From Endotrypanum monterogeii (Eukaryota > Euglenozoa > Kinetoplastea > Trypanosomatida > Trypanosomatidae): a DNA stretch of 41,701 bases. The DNA is taken from positions 374,672 through 416,372 of the forward strand of contig CM007335.1 in assembly GCA_000333855.2 (NCBI GenBank). Direction: 5' to 3'. Under the pieces are notes generated by a model. The model made no database searches. It worked only from the letters and a program-made list of their open reading frames with translations, and was not told the DNA's origin. A program made the translations under genes and the position numbers. Below, piece after piece: positions 1 to 9,030 of this stretch (the stretch's first letter is position 1; every line of letters begins with the position of its first letter).

Positions 1-65
1 CCTCTCCCCTCCCCTCCCCTCCTCCTCTCCCCTCCCCTCCCCTCCTCCCTCCCCTCCCCTCCCCC
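1..65. repeat. CCCCT-type pyrimidine-rich tandem repeat
   Basis: The first 65 bases are an imperfect CCCCT/CCTCC tandem repeat on the plus strand. It lies about 110 nt past the stop codon of the minus-strand NHL gene, so it would be purine-rich in that transcript. It therefore does not look like a pyrimidine tract for minus-strand splicing. Confidence 0.8.
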
Positions 66-172
66 TGCTTCATCTTTACTGCCTCACACTCTAGCCGGGC
101 ATCCTCACCCGCCATCTTGCACTCCCCTTCGGGCAATAATAATACACAACGCGTCTCCGCTGCCACGGTAGC

Positions 173-3100
173 CTACTTGGGTGTTGATGATACGCGAAAG
201 AGTCGCAGATGCATTGGGAAGGTGCTTGCGGGCCGCACCGTACGCGCCGTCGGTGCTGCCGTGAGAAAATTCTCTGCTGCGTCTGCTGATGGCATCAATG
301 CCTTTTTGTTTGATCGATGTCTGCTTGTGAGCACGACAGTGTGTTGCTGTTGCGCTCGCTTCGCCACCAAACCAAGAGTGACCTGCTTGTTGCACCACTG
401 CATCAATCCGACCGTCTTTGCCGTGGCAGTTGGGTAGGCGACGCGATCCACCTCATGGGAGAAGACGGTGAGGGCGACACGGAAAAAAGATTCAGCAAAA
501 CAGGCGTAGGGCAGCCCGCCATGCGCACACGACAGCTCAACAACGCGCCTGTTGGCTAGGTCTGCAGGGCGGGCCAACGGGGGTCGCGGTTTTTCCTGTG
601 TCTGAGGAAGGGGTGTACCCGAAGCGCACGCTGGTGTTGGCGACTTCAATCCCCGAAGCATCGGTGTGGTCAGCGCATCGTGAAACGCCTGCTCCATTGC
701 AGCCTTGCTCATCAGTGAGGGGAACACGTCTAGCGTACGCCAGAGTTCTGCAAATAGTGCAAAGGGCATTACCTGCAGCACCTGACTTTTGCGCTCATAG
801 ACTTCCTTGTTCTCTGCGGCGCTCAAAGTGTACAGCTGCTGCACCTTCCACGATACGTCTTGCTGAGTAGTCGAGACGCTGGACAGCTCCCCTGAACCGC
901 GCTCGAGGTTTATTCCTACCGCGGTGCTTGTGCCGCCGGTCCGATGATTGCGGTGTGCGACTACTGGATAATCTCCTAGCGCGGACGGTGTGGTACCAGA
1001 CGTCGCCGCCACACATGTCGGTGACGCGTGGCGCGGTAGCCGTGCCAATGCGCCCCGGCAGTCTCCGAGGACCGGCGAGGCCTCAGGACTGTAGACGAGG
1101 ACGGAGCATGAGTTGGATGCCGAGGCAGCGACGGCGGCGGACAGCGGGGCCTCGTACTGAGGTGAGCGGTGCACCGTGATCGGCACACTGTACGCCTCGA
1201 AGAGGTGCCTGAGCGTTGGTTCGTTGCGCTGCAGAAGGCGAAGAAGCTCATCAAGAGCAATGATTTCGCGTGGTGCCAGTTGATGAGGTAGAAAGGCGTT
1301 CGTTGCGTCATTGTCTTTCTGCAATGCTGACATCGTCTCAATTGTGATATTTTTTCGACTCTTGGGGGCATCGTTGCCGTCGATGGCAAAACAAGAGACG
1401 TCATCCGCAGCTCCTGTGGCGGCAATGGGTGACAGAGGCGGGGTTGCGGCCTCGTCGGGGCCCACCCGTGTGCCATTGACGCCGTCGTGTTGAGTGCAAT
1501 GTTCGTCCCTTCCGATGCCATGCAGGTGCTTGAGCGCAATGCCTTGCGATGCGGCACTCCCCGCAGCGTGCACAGTGTTCCCCTCACCACCACTCGGTAT
1601 GGCATCGCTCGGTTTTTGTAGCTTGCCGGTCTCTGTTGTTGCACCGCCATGGTTGTCGTCGCCGTCGTCTTCACCCCCTCTTGTGGTGAGTTCTTGACCA
1701 TACGACATGGCGAGTGCTGGGATGCAGCGTACGGTGCGCTCGTACACCTCTGTGTAGGCAGCTACAACTTCCTCTGAGGAGAGCGCGTCGAGTGAGGGAA
1801 CGACGTCGACGTAGGCAAAAGCGGCAGTCGCAGCAGTTTGCCCCTTCATCGAGCGCCGCCTGTTGTTGGTATCAGAGCCATTCTGCCCACCCGTGCTGCA
1901 GCATGCCTTGCTTTGTTCGTCACCACCGTCATTAGTTGCAGGGGCTCGCTTCGCCGTCTCCGCGTCATGCGCTGTGCGAGCCCAGGTATAGAGCAATAGT
2001 GCAGCCCTCCGAAAGCTTTGAAAGTTCATCTGAGCCACGGTGTGATAGCCCTTCCGGCGTACACCGCACGCATACAGCACCGCGGCTATAGAACGGGCGT
2101 CCGTGGTGGCCAGCGGTACAACCATGACGTCTGACGGAGGAGGGGGTTTGGTGTGCGCAGTCAGCGGGGCGCCGAACGTGCTGCTCCGTTGTGGTGCACT
2201 GGTGATGCCGCTGCAGCTCCTTCCCTTTTGCAATCGAGTGAGCCGGCACATCATCGACACCGGCGACCGCGCTGTGCGAGTGTCGACCCCGTCGTTTTGT
2301 CCATGCTGGTCCACTGCGGAGGTTGTCTTGACTGTGGCCACCGCCGCCGCCGCCACGTCGGCGAGGTAGTCCCCGTATCCTGTTAGCACAAAGAAGCGCA
2401 GGAAGGCTGCGAAAGACATGGTGTACTGCACTACTTGGTGGGGCTGATGCGTGTCCCATGGCGGTCTGTCACTCGCAGGGGGTTTGCTCGCTGCAGTGAC
2501 CCTGAGGTCCGAGTCTCTACCCCTCTCTTTACCTCGCATTGAAGCACTCGGTGCTGCAGTTGCTGTTGTGACGACTCTCGTCGCCAGGTAAGAGTACACT
2601 CGAAACAGTCGATGCACTGCCGCATCATACTCATCGTGCAGCGAGGGATCCGCACCACACAGCTGTGTGGTGCGCCGATCGAGCCCGATGGACGATGATG
2701 GCAGCTCGGCAGGTGCGGTGGGGGTCTTGATACTCCCATTTCGCCGTGTTTGAGGAGGCGGTGGACTGTCGTCAGAACCATCCATGACGGCAACTCTTCG
2801 ACCGCCTGTCGGGATTCTCGCATCACAGTCTACTGACCTCACATGCGGCGCAGTGCTGCTTCGACTCGAGCGGCGGGGCTGCATGAGTTGGTGCGCCACC
2901 ATTGCTCGTGGTGTCAGCGGTGGGCTGCTGCGGGTGCTCACGTTGTTGGGGGAGTGGTGGTGTCTTCGTGGTGACGGCGACGACATTGGGGACGAGAGCG
3001 AAAGCAGCGAGTGAGGCTGCTCTGGCGAACCGCACACTGCGGAGCGGGCCTCCAGTGGAGAAGACCTGCCTTCGCTATTTCTTCCCGTCTCCATTGACTG

Positions 3101-5971
3101 CCGCTGCTCTTCTAGCGCTCTCGGTGTGCCTCGGGGACTTGTATTCGAAAAGAGTCTGCAGACCGAGTCCTCCACGGTGCTGCGCAAACATTTTTGGCGT
3201 TGCTCTGGTGGCCACTCTTGGAACTGTCCAGCGTAGGTCGTTGCAGTCCCCTTTGAAGGAGAGCTGCAGAGGCCAGCAGGGGGGGGCTGCTGCTGCTGCT
3301 GCTGCAGCTCCCTCGTACCGCTCGGAGAGCGAGAAACGCTCTTAAGTGGCGGCGCCAGCCACTTAGCGACCGCGCGGCCACCGCTCACGTCGTCCCGGTC
3401 CATCTGTCGCCGGCCTTCTTTTTCTTTTCCGATCTGTACAGCGTCTCTGCTGCTTTGTGTCGATTTAGATTTCCCCTTCTCCGTGTTGTCGTTGGAGCTC
3501 AGAGGTGCGGGTTCACCATATGAGCTGCTGCTGCGTTGGTCTTCAAGGCATCCACCTTGATCGACTGCGGCGGCACCATCGCCACCGACGTCGTGACTGT
3601 GGCTCTGGAGAGAGCTCATCACCGCACATGGTGGTGCGCCGGATATCGAAATGAATTTGCCCCGCCCCGTGGTCGTGGCCGAGTGACGCGCAGGTTGCTC
3701 GAAGAGAAGTCGCTGATGCTGCACAGGTCGCGCCGTCGCTGTGGATGCCGTCCTCGTCGCGCTTCGTTGTAGTCCATTGGCACCCTTGACCTCGACTCCT
3801 TCTGCTGGAGTAACGACGCGGTTGCTGCTGCCGCTTCGAGAATGCAGGCGGACGGCTTTGTCATCGCGTATCGGAGCGGTAGTACCGCGACGCTTGCCGG
3901 ATACATGGCAGGTGCAGCCGGCTACAAGTCGAGAGCTCAGCATCGGTACAGATGGTGGTAATAGCCACGGGAAGCGCAGTCGGAGATAGTGAAGGGCTTG
4001 TTGGCGACTCTCCTCACTCAGCCTGTGGCGTGCGGTATGTGCCATTTTTGTCCTGTCGTCATCGTCCTCACCCCAACAGACTACAACGTGCTTGAGGGAC
4101 GGGGTGCTGGCTTCGCCGATGATGCGGCGACCCTCCGTAGCCACCCCCAGCTCCAGCGCACCGCGTATGGCCTCGAGCTTGGCGACATCGTCGACGCTGT
4201 TATGGTGAATTGCCTCGGCTTCCCTTGCCTCTGTCGATACACTTCGATCCTGGATTGCGTGCGGGCTGCAAGGGGTTGGTGCACTTCGTTTCGATATGGG
4301 CAGCAGTACTGACACGGTACCTGTTACAGCGCTTGCTATGAAGAGCAGCGGACTCGAGGAGCAGAGGTAAGGCTGGGGGGTGATCATGGTAGCAGCAGTG
4401 GTCGCTCTCGCGCTCAGCAGTGCCGGGGATCGTTCTTTGATGAGCGCACCGACTGTCAGGCTGCAGGGAAAGATCAACCCTGATGGCAAGGAGTCCGCTT
4501 CGGTGGTACTCGTCGTTGATGGCGAGAGCATGCTCGTCACGTGGTAGTCTAGGGGACCAACGTAGGTGGAGACGCCGCCATGTGCGTCCACGATACGAAG
4601 GGCGTGATGGGTCTGGTCGACCAGCAGCAGCTGTGTGTCACCGGTCTCGTCAGTCCAGAGGGTCATATCGCTAATGTAGCCGAAGCGCGCCCGTGTCGAG
4701 ACGACGCTGTCGACGTAGGACGCCACACTGGCATTCATCTGTGTGGGGTGATCGCTGCTGCTCTTATTTGTGCAGCCTGCCAGAGTCCACACACGAGGTA
4801 TCACCACCGCCGTACTCTCGCGCTGCCACGTCGATGACGGCAGCTGTCCTTTGCGCGAGCCACCTTGGAATTCCTTTGGCACAACAGGGCACTTGTGACG
4901 TGCTTCGTCGACCTTCTTCCCCTCGTCGCCGTGCGGCTGCTCCGGGGCGGTTGACACCTCCGGTACCTCCAGTAATGGCAAGTTTTCCTTCTCCGAGGCT
5001 GGTGCGCGTGCGGGGCTACGCGCCGACGTGCCGATTGCGGCTTCTTCCGTTTCTCCAAAGCTGCTGCGCTGAGTACTGCGCTTTCGAGGCTTTCGAATAT
5101 CGGTGATGAGGCGCACAACGTTGTTGGCTCCATCGGCGAATATCAACCCAGCGGAGCACCACGCCAGCGCAGTTGCTTTGCGCATCATAGAGGACGTACA
5201 GCTGCCGTCGCGGTAGCCAGGGACACCGTTTACGCCTGCGATGGTGCGCACGAGTTGGTTGTGAAAGTCAGCATACCGAATGGAGCAGTTCCCTGTGTCG
5301 CTGATGAAGAGAACCGTACAGCGGCGACGACGGCGAAGGTACGCAATGGGGTCCTCTCGGCAGTTCTTGATCGCAGCTGGAGGTCGTCGGCCTCGACTTG
5401 GCTCAGACTCGGTCACCATCCCATGGTGAAAATCGACACCGTCGCCGCTGCTGTCACTGTTCTCAGAGGCGACCGTAGCGTCTTTCCTGTCGTCGTCGTC
5501 GTCGTCAATACGCCAGCACAGTGCCCCTGGGGAGCAGAAGCGCGCAACACTGAAGTGCCCATCGACAAAACCACGCGCGCCGCCCATCAGCGGTGTGGGG
5601 ACCGCTTCTGCCATGGCCAGCGACGGACTTGCCGAAGGTGTGGTACGACCGCAGCGCTGGGTACTACAACTTGCAGCATCGGATCGCGTCGTCACCGACG
5701 TGGAGCAGCGACGCTCATCATCGCCGGCTGGTGGCGAGCATGGTCGGCCGTCTGCATCCTTCGCGGCGCTGCTGCGCGTCGATGGATTCGTTGGTGATGG
5801 AGAGCGCAATCGCGAGGCGTGTGCGGGAGGTGCGCCCAGGAGCGACCCGCGGTGACTTGAGGATGATACGCGGCCCTGTGCGGCTGTGACTGCGGGCCTC
5901 CTGCGAGGAAGCACTCGATTTCGGACATGTTCGACAAAACATTCGTCTCGCATTTCATCGGTGCATCGCAT
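173..5971 (-). CDS. Giant NHL-repeat protein, C-terminal part (frame-broken gene)
   Basis: This is a 1932-codon open frame. The first ~130 codons (ATG at 5971) overlap the upstream frame ending at 5692, so the formal ATG is probably not the true start. The early part carries NHL beta-propeller signatures: a GFVDG...ARF..P segment near 5537-5590, FISDTGNCSIR near 5290-5320 followed by VRTIAG and GYRDG, and LLLVDQTHHALRIVD further on. The middle is long, low-complexity and Ser/Pro/Arg-rich, with a short Gln run encoded by CTG repeats near 3286-3306. The C-terminal third holds two copies of a helical module (1976-2419 and 452-769). No enzyme motif was recognised. NHL propellers are usually protein-interaction platforms. 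The function here is unknown; a cytoskeletal or flagellar scaffold is only a guess. Confidence 0.75.
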   Translation of the reverse strand: MRCTDEMRDECFVEHVRNRVLPRRRPAVTAAQGRVSSSSHRGSLLGAPPAHASRLRSPSPTNPSTRSSAAKDADGRPCSPPAGDDERRCSTSVTTRSDAASCSTQRCGRTTPSASPSLAMAEAVPTPLMGGARGFVDGHFSVARFCSPGALCWRIDDDDDDRKDATVASENSDSSGDGVDFHHGMVTESEPSRGRRPPAAIKNCREDPIAYLRRRRRCTVLFISDTGNCSIRYADFHNQLVRTIAGVNGVPGYRDGSCTSSMMRKATALAWCSAGLIFADGANNVVRLITDIRKPRKRSTQRSSFGETEEAAIGTSARSPARAPASEKENLPLLEVPEVSTAPEQPHGDEGKKVDEARHKCPVVPKEFQGGSRKGQLPSSTWQRESTAVVIPRVWTLAGCTNKSSSDHPTQMNASVASYVDSVVSTRARFGYISDMTLWTDETGDTQLLLVDQTHHALRIVDAHGGVSTYVGPLDYHVTSMLSPSTTSTTEADSLPSGLIFPCSLTVGALIKERSPALLSARATTAATMITPQPYLCSSSPLLFIASAVTGTVSVLLPISKRSAPTPCSPHAIQDRSVSTEAREAEAIHHNSVDDVAKLEAIRGALELGVATEGRRIIGEASTPSLKHVVVCWGEDDDDRTKMAHTARHRLSEESRQQALHYLRLRFPWLLPPSVPMLSSRLVAGCTCHVSGKRRGTTAPIRDDKAVRLHSRSGSSNRVVTPAEGVEVKGANGLQRSATRTASTATARPVQHQRLLFEQPARHSATTTGRGKFISISGAPPCAVMSSLQSHSHDVGGDGAAAVDQGGCLEDQRSSSSYGEPAPLSSNDNTEKGKSKSTQSSRDAVQIGKEKEGRRQMDRDDVSGGRAVAKWLAPPLKSVSRSPSGTRELQQQQQQPPPAGLCSSPSKGTATTYAGQFQEWPPEQRQKCLRSTVEDSVCRLFSNTSPRGTPRALEEQRQSMETGRNSEGRSSPLEARSAVCGSPEQPHSLLSLSSPMSSPSPRRHHHSPNNVSTRSSPPLTPRAMVAHQLMQPRRSSRSSTAPHVRSVDCDARIPTGGRRVAVMDGSDDSPPPPQTRRNGSIKTPTAPAELPSSSIGLDRRTTQLCGADPSLHDEYDAAVHRLFRVYSYLATRVVTTATAAPSASMRGKERGRDSDLRVTAASKPPASDRPPWDTHQPHQVVQYTMSFAAFLRFFVLTGYGDYLADVAAAAVATVKTTSAVDQHGQNDGVDTRTARSPVSMMCRLTRLQKGRSCSGITSAPQRSSTFGAPLTAHTKPPPPSDVMVVPLATTDARSIAAVLYACGVRRKGYHTVAQMNFQSFRRAALLLYTWARTAHDAETAKRAPATNDGGDEQSKACCSTGGQNGSDTNNRRRSMKGQTAATAAFAYVDVVPSLDALSSEEVVAAYTEVYERTVRCIPALAMSYGQELTTRGGEDDGDDNHGGATTETGKLQKPSDAIPSGGEGNTVHAAGSAASQGIALKHLHGIGRDEHCTQHDGVNGTRVGPDEAATPPLSPIAATGAADDVSCFAIDGNDAPKSRKNITIETMSALQKDNDATNAFLPHQLAPREIIALDELLRLLQRNEPTLRHLFEAYSVPITVHRSPQYEAPLSAAVAASASNSCSVLVYSPEASPVLGDCRGALARLPRHASPTCVAATSGTTPSALGDYPVVAHRNHRTGGTSTAVGINLERGSGELSSVSTTQQDVSWKVQQLYTLSAAENKEVYERKSQVLQVMPFALFAELWRTLDVFPSLMSKAAMEQAFHDALTTPMLRGLKSPTPACASGTPLPQTQEKPRPPLARPADLANRRVVELSCAHGGLPYACFAESFFRVALTVFSHEVDRVAYPTATAKTVGLMQWCNKQVTLGLVAKRAQQQHTVVLTSRHRSNKKALMPSADAAENFLTAAPTARTVRPASTFPMHLRLFRVSSTPK
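452..769 (-). other. Second copy of paired helical module in the NHL protein
   Basis: Residues about 1735-1840 of the large frame contain MPFALFAELWRTLDVFPSL and, about 65 residues later, LPYACFAESFFRVAL. This aromatic-rich pair of helices, with an FPSLMSK turn between them, resembles the first copy at 1976-2419. I recall similar segments in proteins of ciliated organisms, but I cannot name a database family. Confidence 0.45.
1976..2419 (-). other. First copy of paired helical module in the NHL protein
   Basis: The segment starts with MSFAAFLRFFVLTGYGDYL and ends with MNFQSFRRAALLLYTWAR about 110 residues later. Both halves have the M-x-F-x-x-F pattern and aromatic/Arg spacing also seen at 452-769. 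This suggests an internal duplication. Confidence 0.45.
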
Positions 5972-7593
5972 GGTCGACCGGGTATCTGTGCCGTGTGCAT
6001 TGTGCCTCCGCCTTGTTGGCTGCTCTCCTTATCCTCCTCCATCTCTACCGTATAGAACTCCGCTGGTGACACCGCACGCACCTCCATGGTGGGCAGGCAC
6101 ACCTCCAGTGCCCAAATAGCATGTTGCTTGCTGTCGGAGACGAGAAAGCGGTGTCGCAGCTGAGCGGCCGCCCACTCTGTGCGCGCTCGCTCTTCGTCCC
6201 AGAGCACATTTTTGTGCTGCTGCTGCTGCGTGGGCGTAGACGCCCGTGAAACTGGAAATGTGGCGGGCACCCCACCGTGCTTTCGCCCAATCACTTCCGT
6301 TGTCACCTCAGCGACACCCAAATCGTTTCCCTCCCCGTTTCGTTCGATGGAGACCGATGGGGTTGGAGTGATATCTGAGGAGGTTGTTGTGCTGCTGCAG
6401 TCCAGCCGCTCCAGCGAGGGCGATATCGTCGCCGCTTTTCCCACATTATCGGAGGTGCGCGTGACTGCTTCCTCTGCGCTCCTTTCTGTCATTTCATTCA
6501 CCTGCGTCGTCGGCATTGGCATCCTGTTCGCCGTCGTTGCTTTATCGACATCCTCGCTGCTATGTTCCCGCGGGGCAGCGAGATCGGTGTCGTCGGATGT
6601 CTCACAAAGCGTAGGGGTGCTCCCCGCTTGGGGTAGGGAGGTCATCGAATCTTTCAAGCCCACCGAAAAGGCCGACCGCGTTGCCACTGCATCCTCAGCG
6701 CGTTCTCTCGTTTTGTCTTCCCACGCAGCGCGTAGGACCGCTTCGTTGCATGACAGCCCGTAGACGGTATAGTCGCGTACCCACCCATCGAAGGCGTCCA
6801 GCGGCAGTCCGTGAACGACGTGAGACAGCGTTGGGTATGCTGTCGATGCCGGCGCGGCCGTGGTGGATGATGGCATTGATGATGATGCCCCTTTGACACC
6901 GCGCTGTTCCCCTTCAAGGCGTCGCACTACACAGATGCCGCTACGGGGGGGTCGACAGCCAGACGAAGCAGCGGAGAGCCGCTCAACCGCCGTCATCGCG
7001 GTGTGGTGGTCGTGGCTCCTTCCCCGTTGCCCGGCGAAGTCCACGCCACGGTAGGTGAGGAGAAAGTGATAGGTATCGAGAGGGACACATATCATATGTC
7101 CTTGTGCCTCTGTAGGCGGCGATTCGGTGGAGGAAGCTGTGGTAGACGCACCGGCTGCGGCACTGCTGCTAGTAGGAGCGGAGCGCCACCGTCCATCCGT
7201 GTCACGCAGCACCTCCTTGGGCCTTAGTGCTGGCGAATGGGTTGATGCATCCGAAGCGACACACTTGAGCGAGAAGGAGGTGTACGGAGCCGATCCGCTT
7301 GAAAATGGTGCACTCACCCCGTTCGTCTGCGTCTGTTCTTGATCCATCTCTTGTTCTGAGCGTTGCTGCCCCGCGTTTCGTGATGGCCACGCTTGAAGAG
7401 GCGAGACATCATAGTGACCGTCAACGGTGTGCGCGAAGACGTGGTCCAGAGACACGACTGTTTTTGAGAGAAAGACCGTATCGAGGTCATGCGGCCGCAC
7501 AGCCGCCGGTTCCTCAGCGGAAAAGAGGGAGGGTTCACAGTGGTGCGCTGGCACAGCCTCGACCTTCACCTTTTTCCGTGTGGATGAGCTCAT
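5692..7593 (-). CDS. Giant NHL-repeat protein, N-terminal part (frame-broken gene)
   Basis: From the ATG at 7593 (MSSSTRKKVKVEAVPAHH) this frame gives 633 codons and ends inside the next frame. The open frame extends upstream to 7740, but only from a GTG codon, so 7593 is preferred. Near 6113-6155 it encodes FLVSDSKQHAIWALEV, an NHL-type strand, and the propeller continues in the frame ending at 173. The rest is acidic and Ser/Thr-rich, and likely disordered. The last ~70 codons (HLPHTPRDCALHHQRIHRR and on) look like out-of-frame sequence. I infer one gene of roughly 2,500 codons interrupted by one or more frameshifts. The alternative is two overlapping genes, which would be unusual in trypanosomatids. 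Confidence 0.7.
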   Translation of the reverse strand: MSSSTRKKVKVEAVPAHHCEPSLFSAEEPAAVRPHDLDTVFLSKTVVSLDHVFAHTVDGHYDVSPLQAWPSRNAGQQRSEQEMDQEQTQTNGVSAPFSSGSAPYTSFSLKCVASDASTHSPALRPKEVLRDTDGRWRSAPTSSSAAAGASTTASSTESPPTEAQGHMICVPLDTYHFLLTYRGVDFAGQRGRSHDHHTAMTAVERLSAASSGCRPPRSGICVVRRLEGEQRGVKGASSSMPSSTTAAPASTAYPTLSHVVHGLPLDAFDGWVRDYTVYGLSCNEAVLRAAWEDKTRERAEDAVATRSAFSVGLKDSMTSLPQAGSTPTLCETSDDTDLAAPREHSSEDVDKATTANRMPMPTTQVNEMTERSAEEAVTRTSDNVGKAATISPSLERLDCSSTTTSSDITPTPSVSIERNGEGNDLGVAEVTTEVIGRKHGGVPATFPVSRASTPTQQQQHKNVLWDEERARTEWAAAQLRHRFLVSDSKQHAIWALEVCLPTMEVRAVSPAEFYTVEMEEDKESSQQGGGTMHTAQIPGRPCDAPMKCETNVLSNMSEIECFLAGGPQSQPHRAAYHPQVTAGRSWAHLPHTPRDCALHHQRIHRRAAAPRRMQTADHARHQPAMMSVAAPRR

Positions 7594-8372
7594 AAGCAGA
7601 GCACAGGTAACGAAACGGAAAGAAAAAAAATGACTATAGCGGACTGCATAAACGTATATCTTTCTGCGGGAGTGTGTATATATGTGTCTAGAGGGGACGG
7701 AAGTAGGAGGGGGGAGGGAGGGGAGGTGTCTCGGCGGCACACAGATCCAAACTGTATCGAGAACAGAACGACGATCGGAAAAAAAAAACAGATGTATCGC
7801 GTTGGGTCGCTCACAGGAATGGGGGAAATCAAACGGCTGGTTCTCAGCCTTGTGGTTTTCAATGCGTTTATTTGCTCCTCTTCACGCCGACACCGATATG
7901 CGCAGACTTCGACAGCGGGGTTTCTGCTGCTGTTGCTGTCGCTCTCGTCGCGGAGCTTCGGTTGCACATGTGTGCACAGGTATACATACCCAACAGAGAG
8001 GTGTGCGGAGGAGGGAGAAGTGTGAGGGAGTCAGCGTTCATGTGCCTGAGATATGCTGAGGGGCATCGTTTGCTGCTGCGTGCTAGCACCGGCATAGATA
8101 GGGGTGGATGAGGTTCAAAGGGAAGCTCTAGGGAAAATCCGGTTTATTCACGGTCTCCACCGAGGCGCGTGCGCGCATGATCGTCGTCGTCGTCCTCCCA
8201 TCCACCATGTCACAAGCCTCTGATTCACAAGGTGTGAAGCTCTGAGCGAGTTGCCGGGGGCCGAGGGGAAGGGGGTGGCAGTCATGCGACTGGGGCGGTC
8301 GGGTCGGCGAAACAAGAAAAATCAGAGAGATTCCATGCCTAGTTGATGAACACAGCGAGAAGAGGATACAAA

Positions 8373-8416
<44 letters not shown>

Positions 8417-9030
8417 ACGCACACATACACACGTACGCACCTACCTACATGCCCGTACAGCGATATCGCATATTGGATGTCCAGGATACACACATGTTAA
8501 ACTTTCAGTCAGGAGAGGGGGCCAGGAGGGGAGAGGAGGGGAGGGGGGTCGTGCGGATAGATACGACTGGATCCTGGGTGAGTGCATGAGAAGTTGTACG
8601 AGCGTAAAGAAAATGCACCCGCGCTCTTGTCAGCACGTGCCGGTGCTTCAACCAAGACACGTGTTGCGTTGCGAGTACAGCACTACCAGGCGCAGCGCGA
8701 GCCAAGAGCGTGCGAGGGAAGAGCAAGGATACAGAAAAGAAAGGGAGGTACAACGGCGCTGTGGAGTAAGACAAAGCATTCGCAGGGATGCACCAGCGGA
8801 ATACCGTTGAGCCAGGAGGGCATAACACCCGCACACTCCTGCGCCGAGTTTCTAAGTGGAGTGGGGAGACATGGGCGCGTGGACACAACGCTGCGCCACT
8901 CCTGTGCCATCCTCTTCACGGAAGAATCGACTTACCCCCCCCCCTCCCCCCTACGGTGGGTCGATCGGTTTCTACGCCACTGCTCTTCCCAGACCACTTC
9001 AAAGGCGTGTAGTGCTTCAGCGCATGTTCG
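7594..9030. other. Intergenic spacer: HEAT-protein 3' side, NHL-gene 5' side
   Basis: No supportable gene was seen. The spacer holds a 40-nt (AC)n tract at 8375-8414 and G/A-rich stretches on the plus strand (7705-7730, 8510-8550), which are pyrimidine-rich in the minus-strand transcript. A T-rich stretch followed by AG on the minus strand near 7751-7790 is a possible trans-splice acceptor for the NHL gene. Confidence 0.6.
8375..8414. repeat. (AC)20 microsatellite
   Basis: Forty bases of uninterrupted AC, followed by degenerate ACGTACGC/ACATAC units, in the spacer between the HEAT and NHL genes. Confidence 0.95.

Noticed and set aside
7630..8059. Small plus-strand open frames of 125-131 codons
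   Set aside because: They overlap each other in different frames, lie in the 5' spacer of the NHL gene, have no recognisable domain and run against the direction of all other genes.
8375..8440. Possible CRISPR-like or structured repeat array
   Set aside because: These are plain AC microsatellites without unique spacers, in a eukaryotic genome.
8800..9000. Possible degenerate retroposon (SIDER-type) in the HEAT gene 3' region
   Set aside because: The short repeated phrases (CACTCCTGCGCC / GCGCCACTCCTG) are suggestive. However, I could not recognise a signature sequence, poly-A end or target duplication, so no element is claimed.
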